Shown: in pieces, positions 1 to 12,300 of the stretch
How positions within the stretch are numbered: the stretch's first letter is position 1
How the letters are laid out: the number at the start of each line of letters is the position of its first letter
Assembly (NCBI GenBank): GCA_036937835.1
Contig: CM072880.1
Coordinates: forward strand, 12,778,501-12,842,500
DNA: 64,000 bases
Origin: Pampus argenteus
Lineage: Eukaryota > Chordata > Actinopteri > Scombriformes > Stromateidae
Reading direction: 5' to 3'
Translations under genes and position numbers: made by a program
The notes under the pieces: generated by a model
Told to the model about the DNA's origin: nothing
Databases searched by the model: none
The model's input: only the letters and a program-made list of their open reading frames with translations

Positions 1-76
1 TTACAAAAGCTTCGAGCAGCTGAAAGAGAAGCTCCTCTTCGCCATCGAGGAAACGGAAGGATTTGGCCAAGAATAG
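1..76 (+). CDS. wwp1: C-terminal end of a NEDD4-family HECT E3 ubiquitin ligase, probably wwp1 (partial)
   Basis: The first 76 bases read through in one frame (codons from base 2) to a TAG at 74-76. The peptide contains SFEQLKEKLLFAIEE and ends ETEGFGQE. This is the extreme C-terminus of the catalytic HECT C-lobe shared by WWP1, WWP2 and ITCH. These enzymes move ubiquitin from an E2 to substrate lysines through a catalytic cysteine that lies outside the window. The peptide alone cannot separate the three paralogs. wwp1 is chosen because the next genes, rmdn1 and cpne3, are its neighbours on human 8q21. Only about 24 residues of the gene are present, with the rest to the left. Family assignment is sure; the paralog is inferred from synteny. 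Confidence 0.75.
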   Translation, partial: YKSFEQLKEKLLFAIEETEGFGQE

Positions 77-3000
77 ATGGAGGAGTCGTCTCGTGTTTCT
101 CTCTTCTCCCCATCGCTGTTTATTCAGCCAAGTAAAACAAACAAAGAAAACATTGCACAAGATAACCACCAATGTATATAAGCTATTTTATCATTTTAAA
201 CCAAATCTTAATTTGCAGCATCATTTTTGCCGCAAACCTGCCCCCACACCCCGCCGCAGCCCTTATATATGATATGATATGATACCCCATCATGAAATAT
301 GCAAGCATTTCAGCATTTTTGCTCTTCTGTTTAAGAACAGAAATCATGGATATTTTTGAAATGTCCTCCTCACTGCTGGCTGGCTTTTTAAGAGACAGAA
401 AGTGTCGTTGAGAGGATTTTATAGTAGAAGCGCAATCTTCTTTTAAAGCTCTAGTTCTATAGAGCTTTTAAAAGGCGAGTGTAGTATCTGGGTCTGGTGC
501 CTGATCTATGTTTTTTTTTTTGTGTGTCTCCTCTGTTGGACTCGTAGTAATTGTTGCAATTATTTTTTGCGTGCTTGCATGGCTGCCTCTGAAGATGAGA
601 AGACTGCTGTGACCACCTTTCACCACACACACACATACACAAATACATTTTTAGCGTTTGTTTTTTTTAATAAAACCATCATCATCAAAAAGGCACAGTG
701 TTCAGAATGAGACTAATCCGAAGAAGAGAATAACACCGACACACAGTTTTTCTCTCGATGAGATTCTCGACACCAGGACGGAGACAGAAGCATCATCAGG
801 TCCTGCTGTTTGGATCAAGTTAAACTTGAACAGCTTTTCTGTGACCAAGTTCCTGGAGAAAGCCTACTATATCAAAAGGAATATGGGGACTGTGGTGGAA
901 ATATCCTTAATGGATTTAAAAAGAGTGAACATTGAGTGTTGTGGGGATCGTGGTTCATAGCGCTGCCAGACTGAAGCACCAGGGTGACGCACAGTAAGTC
1001 GCAACTCAAAAAAAACCAAACAAAAAAACCAAACAAAAAAACCAAACAAAATTCTGTACTCGGCTGATTCTCTGTTTGCCTTTTTTGAGTTTATGATCTC
1101 CGTCTATAAATTGTCTCCAGTCCTGTGACACCCACTGTGGTTTAAAGAGCACAAACATGATTCTGCTCATTTGATAACATTGATTTCAGCTCTCAGTTAT
1201 AGATACCCTTACAATTCATTGCAAATATTATAACACGATGCATACCAAATGATACCATAAATATTATAGACAACACATAATAACTGAAATAATAACTTAT
1301 GTTGTAGTAAGATCCAAAGGACATCTTATTCATTCTTCATTTAGTAACCGTTAACTAATCACAACCAAAGCCAGTACTGTTGCTTTATTGCCTTTATCTT
1401 GTCAGTAAATGTCCTTTAAAGTTCCATGCATAATTTGTTGTTTTTTATTTGGTCAATGATCATAGAGTAGATTACAGGTGCTGCACTGTAAACATTTCAT
1501 GTCTTGAATGACTTGAAAGCAATATGACATATATTAATATAGCATGCAGGCAGCACAGAGTGGTGACTGGTCAGAAACGAGATAAGTGTTAAACACAACT
1601 TTTGGGGGGCTTCTGAAAGTATTAACTGGGTACAGATTGTTAGAAAATAACAACTCTGTTTATAGACAGTGTGTATCTGCTATCTGGCTGCGTAGTCGTC
1701 AGTGTGAGTGTGAAAGATTGAAGCCATAGTTCCTGAACAGCTGCTGCTCCTCCTTTTCCCTCAGATCATTATGTTTAATTTATTCAGCCCATGTTCAAGC
1801 TCATTTTAAGGGTTTTTGAGCCTTACTTCAATAAATTTGGAAAGTCAAGGTTGACTAAAATCACATACAAATAACAATTACAAGACTCCACTAATGAGAC
1901 TCTAAAATGCCACAGACCAGATGACGTGGAAACCGTCCACAGTTACTCCTCAGCTGTCTAAAAGCCTGTTTGGAGACGTAAGCAGCAGCAGCGAGCCTGG
2001 TGAAGCATTGTTGTATGTTCTGTGTTTTTGTTTTTGCACCCCCCACTTTCCCCTTGTCCTTTCTTTCCATATTGCTTCAGAGGACATGCCCTTTGTTTTT
2101 CAAAATGTCATGTCTACAGTAACTCCATTGTTTTCTTTATGACAACTCTGGTGCTTATTCTTTCAGTCGGTGGTAAAAAAAAAAAAAAAACGCAGGAAGA
2201 GGAAAACAAAAAGCCATGGCAGTGGCAGGCTATTCTGCTTGTTTTCTCTAGCATTTTGTTTTTCAGACCACTGTAAACAGCAGCAAGCTGCTTTAGACTT
2301 TTTCCTAGGAGGAGCTTGTGACTAGTCAAGTTATCAGTCATGTATATATCATGTATTCAGCTCAGCTGTCTGTGGAAGAGCTGGAAGGAGGGACGACAGT
2401 ATGAAGAGAAAACATTTACTGTAGCAAAAGGAGCCGGACTTTTAAGAGAAAGTCTAAACTGCATAAATTTGTGCTTCCTTTTGAACAGAAACATGTAATC
2501 AAAGAAAAATCAACTGTGTATGTGAATATTCATTGTATAAAGAAAATGAAAGTAAATGAAGTACTTAAATATTATAATTAATTACACAGAGCCGCCGCTC
2601 CATTGATGGAAATCTGTGATGCCTTTGTTCTTATCAGAAATAGACGGGACGTTTCAGGTTGCCTTCATCGTAACCAGCAACTAGATTAAGCATCACCTGG
2701 ACAGGTGTATTCCCTCAAAGAAAAAATGCTGATTGACGGTACTGTATATCAGTTCAGTATCTGATAACACAGCAGAACTTTTTACTAAGCCGGCTACGGT
2801 TAAGGCCGTCTGAAACGCATCCAAACTGTAACATATCGCATGTAGATACACACTGTAAACACCAACTACACTGTACAGAATGCCCCTTTACCGGAGACGA
2901 TGTGTATAGAAGATTCATTTTTAATCTGCTTTCACCCATTTTAAATGAAGAGAGATGGATTTATGAGATACAAATAAATGAGTGAATAAACCCCCTCCCC

Positions 3001-3200
3001 CCTCCATGACCACGCTTTCTTTTCTTTGTTGTATGTTTATCAGGGGATGAGAGGCCCTCTGCTCAGGATTCACAACACGTCTGTTCTGTTCTTAAAGAAA
3101 AATAAAACCATGTGCTCTTCATTAATACTTTGTGTGTTTTCTTCTTTTTTTTTTATTAGATCTTGCCTGTGAAAAGAACCATATTCAATAAATGTATCTG
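77..3200 (+). other. Probable 3' UTR of the wwp1-like gene
   Basis: This stretch follows the stop codon, has no convincing coding exon on either strand, and is AT-rich with short homopolymer and CA runs. AATAAA motifs at 669-674, 3101-3106 and 3187-3192 are candidate polyadenylation signals, so the 3' UTR could be about 0.6 kb or about 3.1 kb. The 100-codon open frame at 658-960 has no family I recognise. The boundary with the converging rmdn1 3' UTR is inferred. Confidence 0.5.
3187..3192 (+). terminator. Candidate distal polyadenylation signal of the wwp1-like gene
   Basis: AATAAA on the plus strand, the last such motif before the opposite-strand rmdn1 gene. An earlier AATAAA at 3101-3106 is an alternative. 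Confidence 0.4.
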
Positions 3201-3927
3201 AAGCATCTTTACAGCTGCTTTGACTTTATTTTTGGTACAATCAATAAGAGCTGCGATAGCTGCAGGGTAAATATGACTATCAAATCAGATTCCAGTATTT
3301 CTTATTGGAAGCACATGAGACGAGTGGACAGTGGACACATACCAGAGTAACTTCTCTGATCAGGAATGGATTCATTGAAAGATTATATATGCCATTATTT
3401 TAACTGGGAGAAAAAATTAAATCGAGAGGAACGACTGAATAACGTTTGCTTTGAATTTGATAAATGAACTACAAGTGACAATGTTGACGTGAAACGGGAC
3501 TCGGTTCATTAAAATTACTGTAACTGACACTATGAAAGGTTTTCCCTTAAGACAAGGAATGTGTTTATTTCTTTGCCTCCTTTTCAGAATGCAGCAGATC
3601 TCCATTGAAAAACAAAAACAATGCTCAGATGCAATCGCCACAACATTTAGCCCAGACAAAAAGCTCCCTACTAAGCCATTTATCAATGAAAAGTCAGTTT
3701 AAGGGGAACGGAGACCTGAATAGATAAACAAAGACTCATTATATTTATTGTTGCATTATGAAAAGTTGCATTTTGTCTTAAATTCAGTAAAAGCTGGATG
3801 ATTGGACAGTCATATTTGCTATGTGTCCAAAGACACTTGCAAGTATTACAAAATCATGAAGAGAAAACATTTTCGTTAGCAATTATTAACAGTCCGAAGG
3901 TCCTGAAAGGCACCATATTCCACATCC
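3201..3927 (-). other. Probable 3' UTR of rmdn1 and the convergent gap with wwp1
   Basis: This is sequence downstream of the rmdn1 stop codon on the minus strand, AT-rich and without coding exons. Minus-strand AATAAA motifs (TTTATT on plus) at 3744-3749 and 3564-3569 are candidate polyadenylation signals, giving a 3' UTR of roughly 0.2-0.4 kb. The rest is a short convergent gap with nothing recognisable. Confidence 0.4.
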
Positions 3928-6692
3928 TCATTTTAGCTTCTTCAACAAGTCAACGGCTTCTTTATGGACCTGCGGAGCAACAAAAAAAACTTTGAGTATG
4001 TTCATCATCCCGCACGTGTTTTAATGTCTTTAAAAACTGAAGGCTTAATGCATGTACCTCTTTGTCTTCCAGTGTGTGAGGAGGGTAATCTTTTGCTTTG
4101 GTCAGCCACAGCAGAGCTTTCGAATTGTCTTTCATGGCCATGTAGGTCTTCCCCAGCATCAGCAGGTTTTTGCTGTAGAAGTTAGGATCAACTAAAAGGA
4201 AAAAAAAAAAAAAAAGAAATTTGTACTAGTTGAAAACATTTTGAAACCCAACAGAAAATCCTCGACAGGATTATTTCTAAGGGTTTGAGCCGCAGCCAAC
4301 AGACTTGCTGAATGCAAATTGTCCTCCGAGGCGTTATTAGTATGCTGTGTTTTACCTTCCTCAGCTTTCAGGAAGAATTCCAAAGCCTGAGAAGAGGCAG
4401 AAAAAAAACAAACATATGACTTCATCCAAATGTTTAACTCTGTCCAAACCCCGAACCAAAAAGTGACAAATAACATGTCGTATCGGCCTGAAGCTGTATT
4501 CTTACAGTCAGCCCTTGTGTGTAGTTAGTAACAAAACAAAAGGAAGAGTGATATTGACACAGCGGTCCTCACCTCGTCGTATGTGGACTCAGGTGGTGAT
4601 GAGAAAATTACAGCCGCCACTTTGCGTTGATACCATGGCAGCTCAGCAAAAGCGAAGCACCTTAGAGAGAGAGAAAGATACACTTGATTATAAATGCCTC
4701 ACGAAGTTAAACGATTCGGTTCACCAAATACCTGCCACACTAATAATCCATGTCAGCCGCTGCTGCACTTTGTTGCTAGTTAGCAAATATTAGCTTTGGC
4801 TAGATAATTGAACATGGTGAACATTACCCTTTAAACTGTTAGCATGTCAGAATTTTATTTGTGAGCTTTTGCCTTTAAAAAAAAAAAAAAAAAAAAGGTC
4901 AGAAAATGTCAAACCGCCCGAGGTAACATTTTAAAATAGCTTGTTTTATTCAACCAACAGTCTAAAGCACAACAATATTTAGCGTGCTATCAGAAAAAAA
5001 AAACAGAAAAAACCCCCATCACATTTAAGAAGCTGGAACCAGTTAATATTTTGGTATTTTTACTTGAAAAAAAAAGTAAAAACAATTAAATTGTTTATCA
5101 AAATAGTGCAATTAATTTCCTGTCATTTGACTAACCAATTAATCGATAAAAACTAGTAGCACAAAGCACATCTGTGCCTATTAGCGCTGCGTCGCTAGCA
5201 TGCCTAGAAACTCTTAGCCTCGTTTCGACAATTTCGCCTTTATTCAACAGAGTCAGAAGAGAAAACAAAAGGTTCCTCGGCCGGACTCGAACCTGTGGAC
5301 GGTACAGTTCAACGTTTAACCCAACCCTGAAACAAATGCAAAGCGGTAACAAAATGTTTTTTTTTAAAATAATTTTTGTAAAGATGCAGCAATTATTTTA
5401 TTCTGTTAACCTTCAGTAGCAAACATAATCCACAACAGTTACAGTCTGACCTCCTCTTTGAACCTATGAATCTTTAAGTCTCATGCAATTTTCTTACTGT
5501 TTCTCCATCTGGTTTTTATGCACCTCTGCTTTGATTCTTTGAGCCTCAGAGTGACATCTGCATTACTTTTGCCAACATTCTTTGTTGTTAAGACTCTTCA
5601 CCGCCTCCCTGCTGCCTGAAACGCCCTGAGCTGTCTGTCAAATCTGATATATGTTGCTGATCCTAGTTTGTTTCTATGTGTGCTGAACTTTCACATGTTG
5701 TCGAAGCCTATACACCAAAAAAATGTTGCACTTAGGGCTCGTTTTGCAAACAGTAAAAAGGCTGAAGTAATTCAAAAGACTCACCAGTAACCCAAAATGT
5801 GTAAAGAAGTAGCATCTTTGGGGTTGAGCTCAACAGCTCTCTGGGGGGGGGAAAAAGCGACATGTTTCAGAATACAGTTAAATGTGATACAGGGATTAAT
5901 ATGACATAGACCCAAATGTCATCTCACCTCTAGATGTTCCCTGATGATGTATGAATTTCCAACTTTCACCTTGACTCCCTCATAATCCCCAACATCGCTT
6001 AGACACACTGCGTACCACTGCAAATGCATTCAAAGTTCAACGTTACTGACCACAGATGTGATTTGTGGAGATGAATCAGTGATGGCTTCTCTTACCTTAT
6101 GTGCTGCGAAACAGTTCTCATCTTTCTCCAGCGCCTTCTTTGCATATTCAAAGGCCTCAAACATCAGCTGCTTCTTCTTTTCGGCCGCCGTGTCGGGCAG
6201 GACGGCCAGATCACGAGACGCCCGGGCCAGCCTCCACAGAAACTCTGCATTGTCACTGGATATATATGCACACATACACACGATATGATAGACCTGAAGT
6301 TGTGTGTGTGTGAAACTAATTGACAGCTTAAAAACCCTCTGTGTGTAGAAAATATTTGACTTTAGTGCCCCTTAGTGGTTAAATCACGAAAATAAATAAT
6401 GCAAAATTTACTTACAGTACTAAAAATAAAAGTACTCATCATGCTAATGTATGTGGATTTTGTTTTACGCTGATCAACAGTAAAACAGATGCTTTAATGT
6501 CAAGATATAAACAGATCTTTACATAGTGATCTAAATTAATTATAAATATATAAAATGTTTTACACATAAAACATTAATCTGACTATAACAGAGCGAATAC
6601 TCTCCTTACCTGTCCTTGTACTGCAGGAGCAGCTGGTAGAGTTTCTCTGTCTCTGCACAGCCATACAGGTAATCAGCCTGCTCCAAAACCTC

Positions 6693-6728
<36 letters not shown>

Positions 6729-7694
6729 GCAAAATCTATTTTAAAAGAAATGTCTTAAGCTCTAATTCACGACACTAAACCTCAACAAACATCCAACACT
6801 CTTTCTCCTTCTTCATTTTCTTCCATGCTGTCCAACTCTCATTGAAGCAACACAATTATATATATATATAAATATACACACACATCACAGTTGATGACAT
6901 AATGTCTGTGCAGTTTGCCAACTACCTTTTTCTAAAGCGTGGACCACGGCTGAACTCTGGGTCGTATGATAAACTTCATAAGCCAGGCAGGAGAGAGCGG
7001 GGAGCCCCAGGAGGAATGCAGCTCTTCCACTCTGCACCACAAGTGAGGAAGTGAAAATTAAAATATATAGATACACATAAGGAAATTAAAACAAGCATCT
7101 ATTGTGCAAGCTTTGGTGGGGAAAAAAAAGTGTTTCCTGGAAATGATTTACAATAATCAGTTTCAGTTGACCTGAGGTAACCTGAGACCACTAGAGTGGC
7201 AGCATGGAGGCAGCAGGTCACTGAACTGGGTTGTTAAATTGAGATGTTGCCTAATCTGTATACATAAATAAATAAATAAATACATAAATAAATAAATAAA
7301 AAATAAATCAAGACTACGCATCCTCATTAACACCATAATGACACGAACACTGATACACTTTAACACACTGATGACAACTCTGTTACATCTCGATGTAAAG
7401 CTGCAGGACATATGTCGCAGCTCCATGGTCGTTAACAAAGCCCCGCTGCCCTATAACCTAAATAAGCGCTTTAAACGCTCCTATATACAGCAGCTGAATG
7501 TGAATGGTGTCGATAACAAAATAAAGTCTGATGAAGGAAAAAAAAAAAAAAGTATATAAATGTACTGTGAGAGCAGTAGTCCTCCTTAAAGTTGTCCAGT
7601 AATATCGATCAGCTCCTCTGACTCTGATGCCTTTAGCAGCAGACGCCGACAGCAGAGTCCTGCTCACACAGCGCGTCAACAGCGAGCCAGCCAT
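3928..7694 (-). CDS. rmdn1: Regulator of microtubule dynamics protein 1 (RMDN1/FAM82B), TPR protein
   Basis: Ten coding exons read right to left: 7694-7566, 7031-6926, 6694-6610, 6255-6096, 6017-5928, 5840-5785, 4660-4573, 4386-4356, 4191-4058, 3969-3928. Splice sites are GT-AG and phases agree, totalling 921 nt (306 aa; human is about 314). The N-terminus is rich in R, S and A, with acidic residues absent from its first 27 positions, followed by a hydrophobic stretch (AAFLLGLPALSCLAYEV), consistent with mitochondrial targeting or membrane anchoring. The rest is TPR-like helical repeats carrying family motifs: ADYLYG, LWRLARASRD, AVELNPKDATSLHILG, FAELPWYQRKVA and NLLMLGKTYMAM. The family is linked to microtubules and mitochondria; its biochemical role is poorly defined. 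An in-frame ATG five codons upstream (7709) is possible. Exon 1 is the least certain because its donor is weak and the N-terminus diverges. The gene converges on wwp1 and diverges from copine A. Confidence 0.93.
6697..6727. repeat. (CA)n microsatellite abutting the rmdn1 exon 3 acceptor
   Basis: About 15 CA units on plus. In rmdn1 sense this is a (GU)n run that directly precedes the AG of the exon 3 acceptor (exon starts at 6694), so the repeat takes the place of the normal polypyrimidine tract. Confidence 0.85.
7264..7308. repeat. (AAAT)n simple repeat in rmdn1 intron 1
   Basis: A run of ATAA/AAAT tetranucleotides, slightly interrupted, lying between rmdn1 exons 1 and 2. Confidence 0.8.
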
Positions 7695-9391
7695 GGTGAC
7701 ATCGATCACACGCAGAGTGATCAGGAATCACCAAGGTTGACTTACAGCCGGTCTATGCACAAATACAAACACAACAGGGGGCGTTCAAGATCACAAACAC
7801 AAAAACGCTGCAAAAAAATAATAACACATAAATTATATAGTTTGCCTCGCACTTGTGACAATCACAAATTTCACATACATACATACTAATTCTCACGGCT
7901 TTAAACATTCTTTTATGTTTTTATCTAGACAGTACGATGGCTTAAATGGCGTTTTAAGCCAAAAATGCAACATTAAAATACACTTGAGCATGAATAGTTG
8001 AACAAAAGCTAACACAGGGTGGCATTTTGTTGGCTAAAATAAGTTTAACCAAAAAAACAGAAGCTATGCCCACTAAATAAATAACCTCAATGGGATGTTC
8101 TACATGTTACATGCTAACTACTGCAGTAAATGAGATTACTAACGTTTGTTGAACAAAATCTCTTTCTTGAATGCACCCCGCTGACGGCTCTCCTCTGTAT
8201 GCAGTCGACAAGAAACACACACACGTCGTATAGAGTTCCGCGGCAATATTACCCTGGTTATTGATAGGCACAGTGTCACTAATGTTACAAAGTGTTATTC
8301 AGTTAATTTAGGGCATAAATGTACCAGACACACAAACAACAATACGCCAACTTGAATGAATATAACTGTTGAATGTGTAAAGTGGCGTTAAAAAGCGTCC
8401 AGAAGAAGTTAACGTCGTTGGGCCAAGTGTCGGCTCCGCCCTGGACTGCTCAGCTGCCAGCTGTTCTTGTCAGATAAACGTCAACGCTGCATATACGACC
8501 AGAGGCAGACACAGCTTATATATAGTTTCAACAACTAAACAGGTAAATAAGCTTGAGTACCCTTTTAACTACTATGAAAAGATAAGGGAATGCGTTTATG
8601 GTTAGGCTGTGTAGGTTCGGACATCGCCACACCCACCCAACTGTCACCGCATCAAGCTAATTAACCTAACGGTAAGCTAACACTGACGTTAGCTAGTTTA
8701 ATGGTAAAATATTACACCGTCGTCTCTAACATTGTTTATTGCTGTGTTAAACTATGAAGAATTTTTTGTCAAGCATTCAATTTCATCAAATTGTTGTCTC
8801 TTTATACATAATATTTTATATTCATATTATATTTATATTCAGTTTTGTGTTAACTGAATTATTGATGTTATACTGTAAAGTAATAAGTAATAAGCCAAAC
8901 GGTAAATTAAGGGTCACTTCATCACCAAAAAATGTAACCACTCGCGGATTTACTGTCAGGATATTTTTATTTGTTTGTTTGTTTTTACTAACATTAAACA
9001 GGAACTATACACTAACTTTGTAATGAATAAATAAATAAATAAGAGATACACTAATATTTATCGTTACTTTGGTAAAAGCAGCAATGGCACAATGTAAAAA
9101 TGAACTCCTACATGCAAAGTGTTAGTTATTTGAGTAAAAGTACAGAAGTAAAAGCAACAAAAGCCACTTAAACTCAAAGTAAGCATTATGCAGAGTGGCC
9201 TCTGTCAGTGAAGTTAAAAACAAACCCTGACATGTAGTGGGGTAGAAGTATAAAGTAGCAGAACATGGATATATTTATGGAAAGTACCTGTGTTACCTAG
9301 TGTGTTGCTCTTTATGATCCTTTTAACCTATGTGAAGTATCACCGAGTAAATAAATGTATTATTATTATTATTATCTTTGTACAAGCTACC
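7695..9391. other. Divergent intergenic region between rmdn1 and copine A
   Basis: No coding exon is seen. The two genes are transcribed away from each other, so both promoters should lie here. A good donor (AACAG followed by GTAAAT) after base 8542 suggests an untranslated first exon of copine A ending there and spliced to the start-codon exon. The stretch at 8,400-8,470 is the most GC-rich part and is a plausible promoter. The remainder is AT-rich. Confidence 0.4.
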
Positions 9392-12300
9392 ATGGCCTTA
9401 GGTGGGGCCCTAATGCCAGGAGCCACCCATTGGGCCACCAAGGTGGAGCTGACCATCTCCTGTGACAACCTCTTGGACATGGACGTCTTCTCGAAGTCAG
9501 ACCCTCTGTGTGCCTTGTACATCAACACTACAGGCTCCCACTGGTATGAGGTCTGTATTGTACCTGTGTGCATGGTATATATATATATATCAAATGAAAT
9601 CTCTTGATTAGCTAAAAGGACAAACATTAACTCTTAATCAATTTTAGTTTAAGCGCACTTGTGCACTGAGGAATTTATTGTGTAAAGCCTGTAGATAGCA
9701 TATCAGTCAAAATGTCTGACACTAGGAATAACTCCAGGAAGAATGTACCTATCTATGTACAGCCCAGAGGGGTACTACACTCTCGTAATGATGGTGAGGA
9801 AGAGCTTGAGAGAGAGATTGAGCTTAGTCACGATGACTTTCTGGATGCCAACTCCTTTTCACAACACATGGTCAAATTCAGTTTAAATATGAACTGTCCA
9901 ACGTAGCATTTAGAATACTTGAAGTTGCAAAACAGGAGACCAGAGGTCCTCGTGGAATGAAACCTAACAAGTTACACACATGCCAACCTGAGACCTGAGG
10001 CTTACTTACACTGTGCACAAATGGCAGCATCCCTCACTCCTATGTGGATTTCTACCAGCCTTTACAAGTCAGCCCGAGTAGGCTATGATCTCATTTCCAA
10101 ATCCATGTGAAGCTTTCATGCTGTCTGTCAAATATATTGTTGTATTCTTGTATATCCTCAATATTCATTATATTGTATTTTTTATACATTATATTGTAAT
10201 GCTTTGCTCATATTGTTACCAAATGCACCCACATTTTATATTCTAAATGAAATAAAACATTGGTGCCAAAAATGTGCATTTTTCTAATTTAAAAATGTAG
10301 GAAAAAAAAAGATAAAATATTGTTAAGTATACTATCATCAATTTGTGTATAAAGTGTTATTATTAAAGACTGAAATCAGTACACAAAGTCAGCTCAAACT
10401 ATGGTGATTTTTTTTTGTTTTGGTCCACTGTAAAGTTGGTGAAGTGTCACTTTATGTGTTTTCCTTGTGAACCAGTTTGGGCGCACAGAGATGATCCTCA
10501 ACTGCTTGAATCCAAAGTTCACTAAAAGGTTTGTCATCGACTATTATTTCGAGATGGTGCAGAGGCTGAAGTTTTGCGTTTATGACATTGACAACAACAC
10601 CTACGACCTGAGTGATGACGATTTTCTGGGAGAGCTTGAATGTACTCTGGGCCAGGTGAGCTGCACCTTCTGCAGTTTTAAGGGAAAAACATTGATAATT
10701 CCTCCATCTTTTCATTGTTCACTGACGCCGCCAATGTTTTGTGTTCAGATTGTTTCTAACAGGCACATGACTCGATCGTTGTTGTTGAAGAACGGGAGGC
10801 CTGCAGGTCGTGGGACCATCACAGTGAGTGGGCAGGAATTTATCTTGAAATGTGACTATATCAAATTGCAAGGTGCTTCTTATTTGTTAAAAGAAAACAC
10901 ATTATATTAGTCAGCTCGCCATAAAATACCACCATCTTGCTAGAATTAGCCGTTCTATAACTGCACTTAGTGATGGTTGTAGTGACCTTTGATTGTGTTT
11001 GCTTCTGTTTATTTAGTATGTCATTTTAAAGGGTCATGGTTGGGTTAGAAAAAAATGCATTGTGCTATTTACTGATGTTCATATGTAATTTGATGTTGAT
11101 TTCCTTTTTTATAGATCTGTGCCGAAGAAATAACAGACACCAGAGTGGCAAACCTTGAGGTATCAGGCCGCAGGCTGGACAAAAAGGTACTCTAGGACAT
11201 TTCAAATATTCAGGATGAGGACACTTCTTATGATATGAGCTGCCTTTTGATTCATAATTAAATCTTTAATTATATATATATGTTTGTTCAGTTTTTGTGG
11301 TGGTCCGACCCTTTCCTGGAATTCTTCAGTCAGACCGAAGCTGGATGGCAGCTTGCTCACAGGACAGAGGTGCACATATTTACCAACAGCATTCTCCTCT
11401 GCTAGAACAGAATGATTAGACCTGTGGCTCATCCTAATCCGTTTTATGTAGGTGATAAATAACAACCTAAATCCAACATGGAGACCCTTCCGCATCTCAA
11501 TGCGCTCTCTCTGTGGAGGAGATGTGGAGAAACCTATAAGGGTAAATTCTTTTTGTACTTTTTATACCATTGTAGTTATCTCAGATAATATTAATATTCC
11601 CTGTAAAATACAACCTATTAACACAACCTGTTTATTTAGCCCCTGTAGGTTTGTTTGTTTGTTTGTTTTAGTTTTTTTTGCCTTGGTTGTCCATGCTACT
11701 TTAACATACTAATGACTCATTTTCTAATTGCATTTCTTTTCATGTTACAATGCTTCCACACTTAAAGCAGGGGGGGCTGCTTGCGACCCAGCCAGATAAG
11801 TAATATGTGACTGTGTGCACAGTGCATGCCATCCCCCACACAAAGGTGTGCATTGTTATCTTCTTTGTACTTACTTGAGTTGCTGTCATTATATGTACTG
11901 TGTTTACTTTTTTTTCTTCTTTTATTTAACCATTGAGATTGAAAACAATGTTTCAAGAGTGACGAGGCCCAGAGAGCAGCATTAACGTTAACTGAGAGTG
12001 ATATGTGTATGTGAGGTGTGTGACTGTTGAGGGTTTGACTCATGCTGTACACTTATGATATAATGAATCACTTACAATAACTGAATATGTTTTAATTATG
12101 TTTCTGTCACATCCCCGACATTGCCATTGTAATACAGGTAGATTTTCCACAGTAATCAAAAAAGACGTGCTTTGTCCTTTCAAAGATTCTTACACCCTGA
12201 CAAAACCAAATTCTTACTGCAGCACATACTTATTCTGTTTTAAAAAAAAAAAATCAAAATAGTAATATATGTAAAGATTAAAACCCGCAGAAATGTTAAT

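Noticed and set aside
658..960. 100-codon open frame after the wwp1-like stop codon
   Set aside because: No recognisable family, no splice context, and it lies in the probable 3' UTR; likely chance.
5281..5295. tRNA B-box-like sequence on the minus strand (GGTTCGAGTCC)
   Set aside because: T-stem pairing is poor and no A-box or cloverleaf could be formed around it; it lies in an rmdn1 intron.
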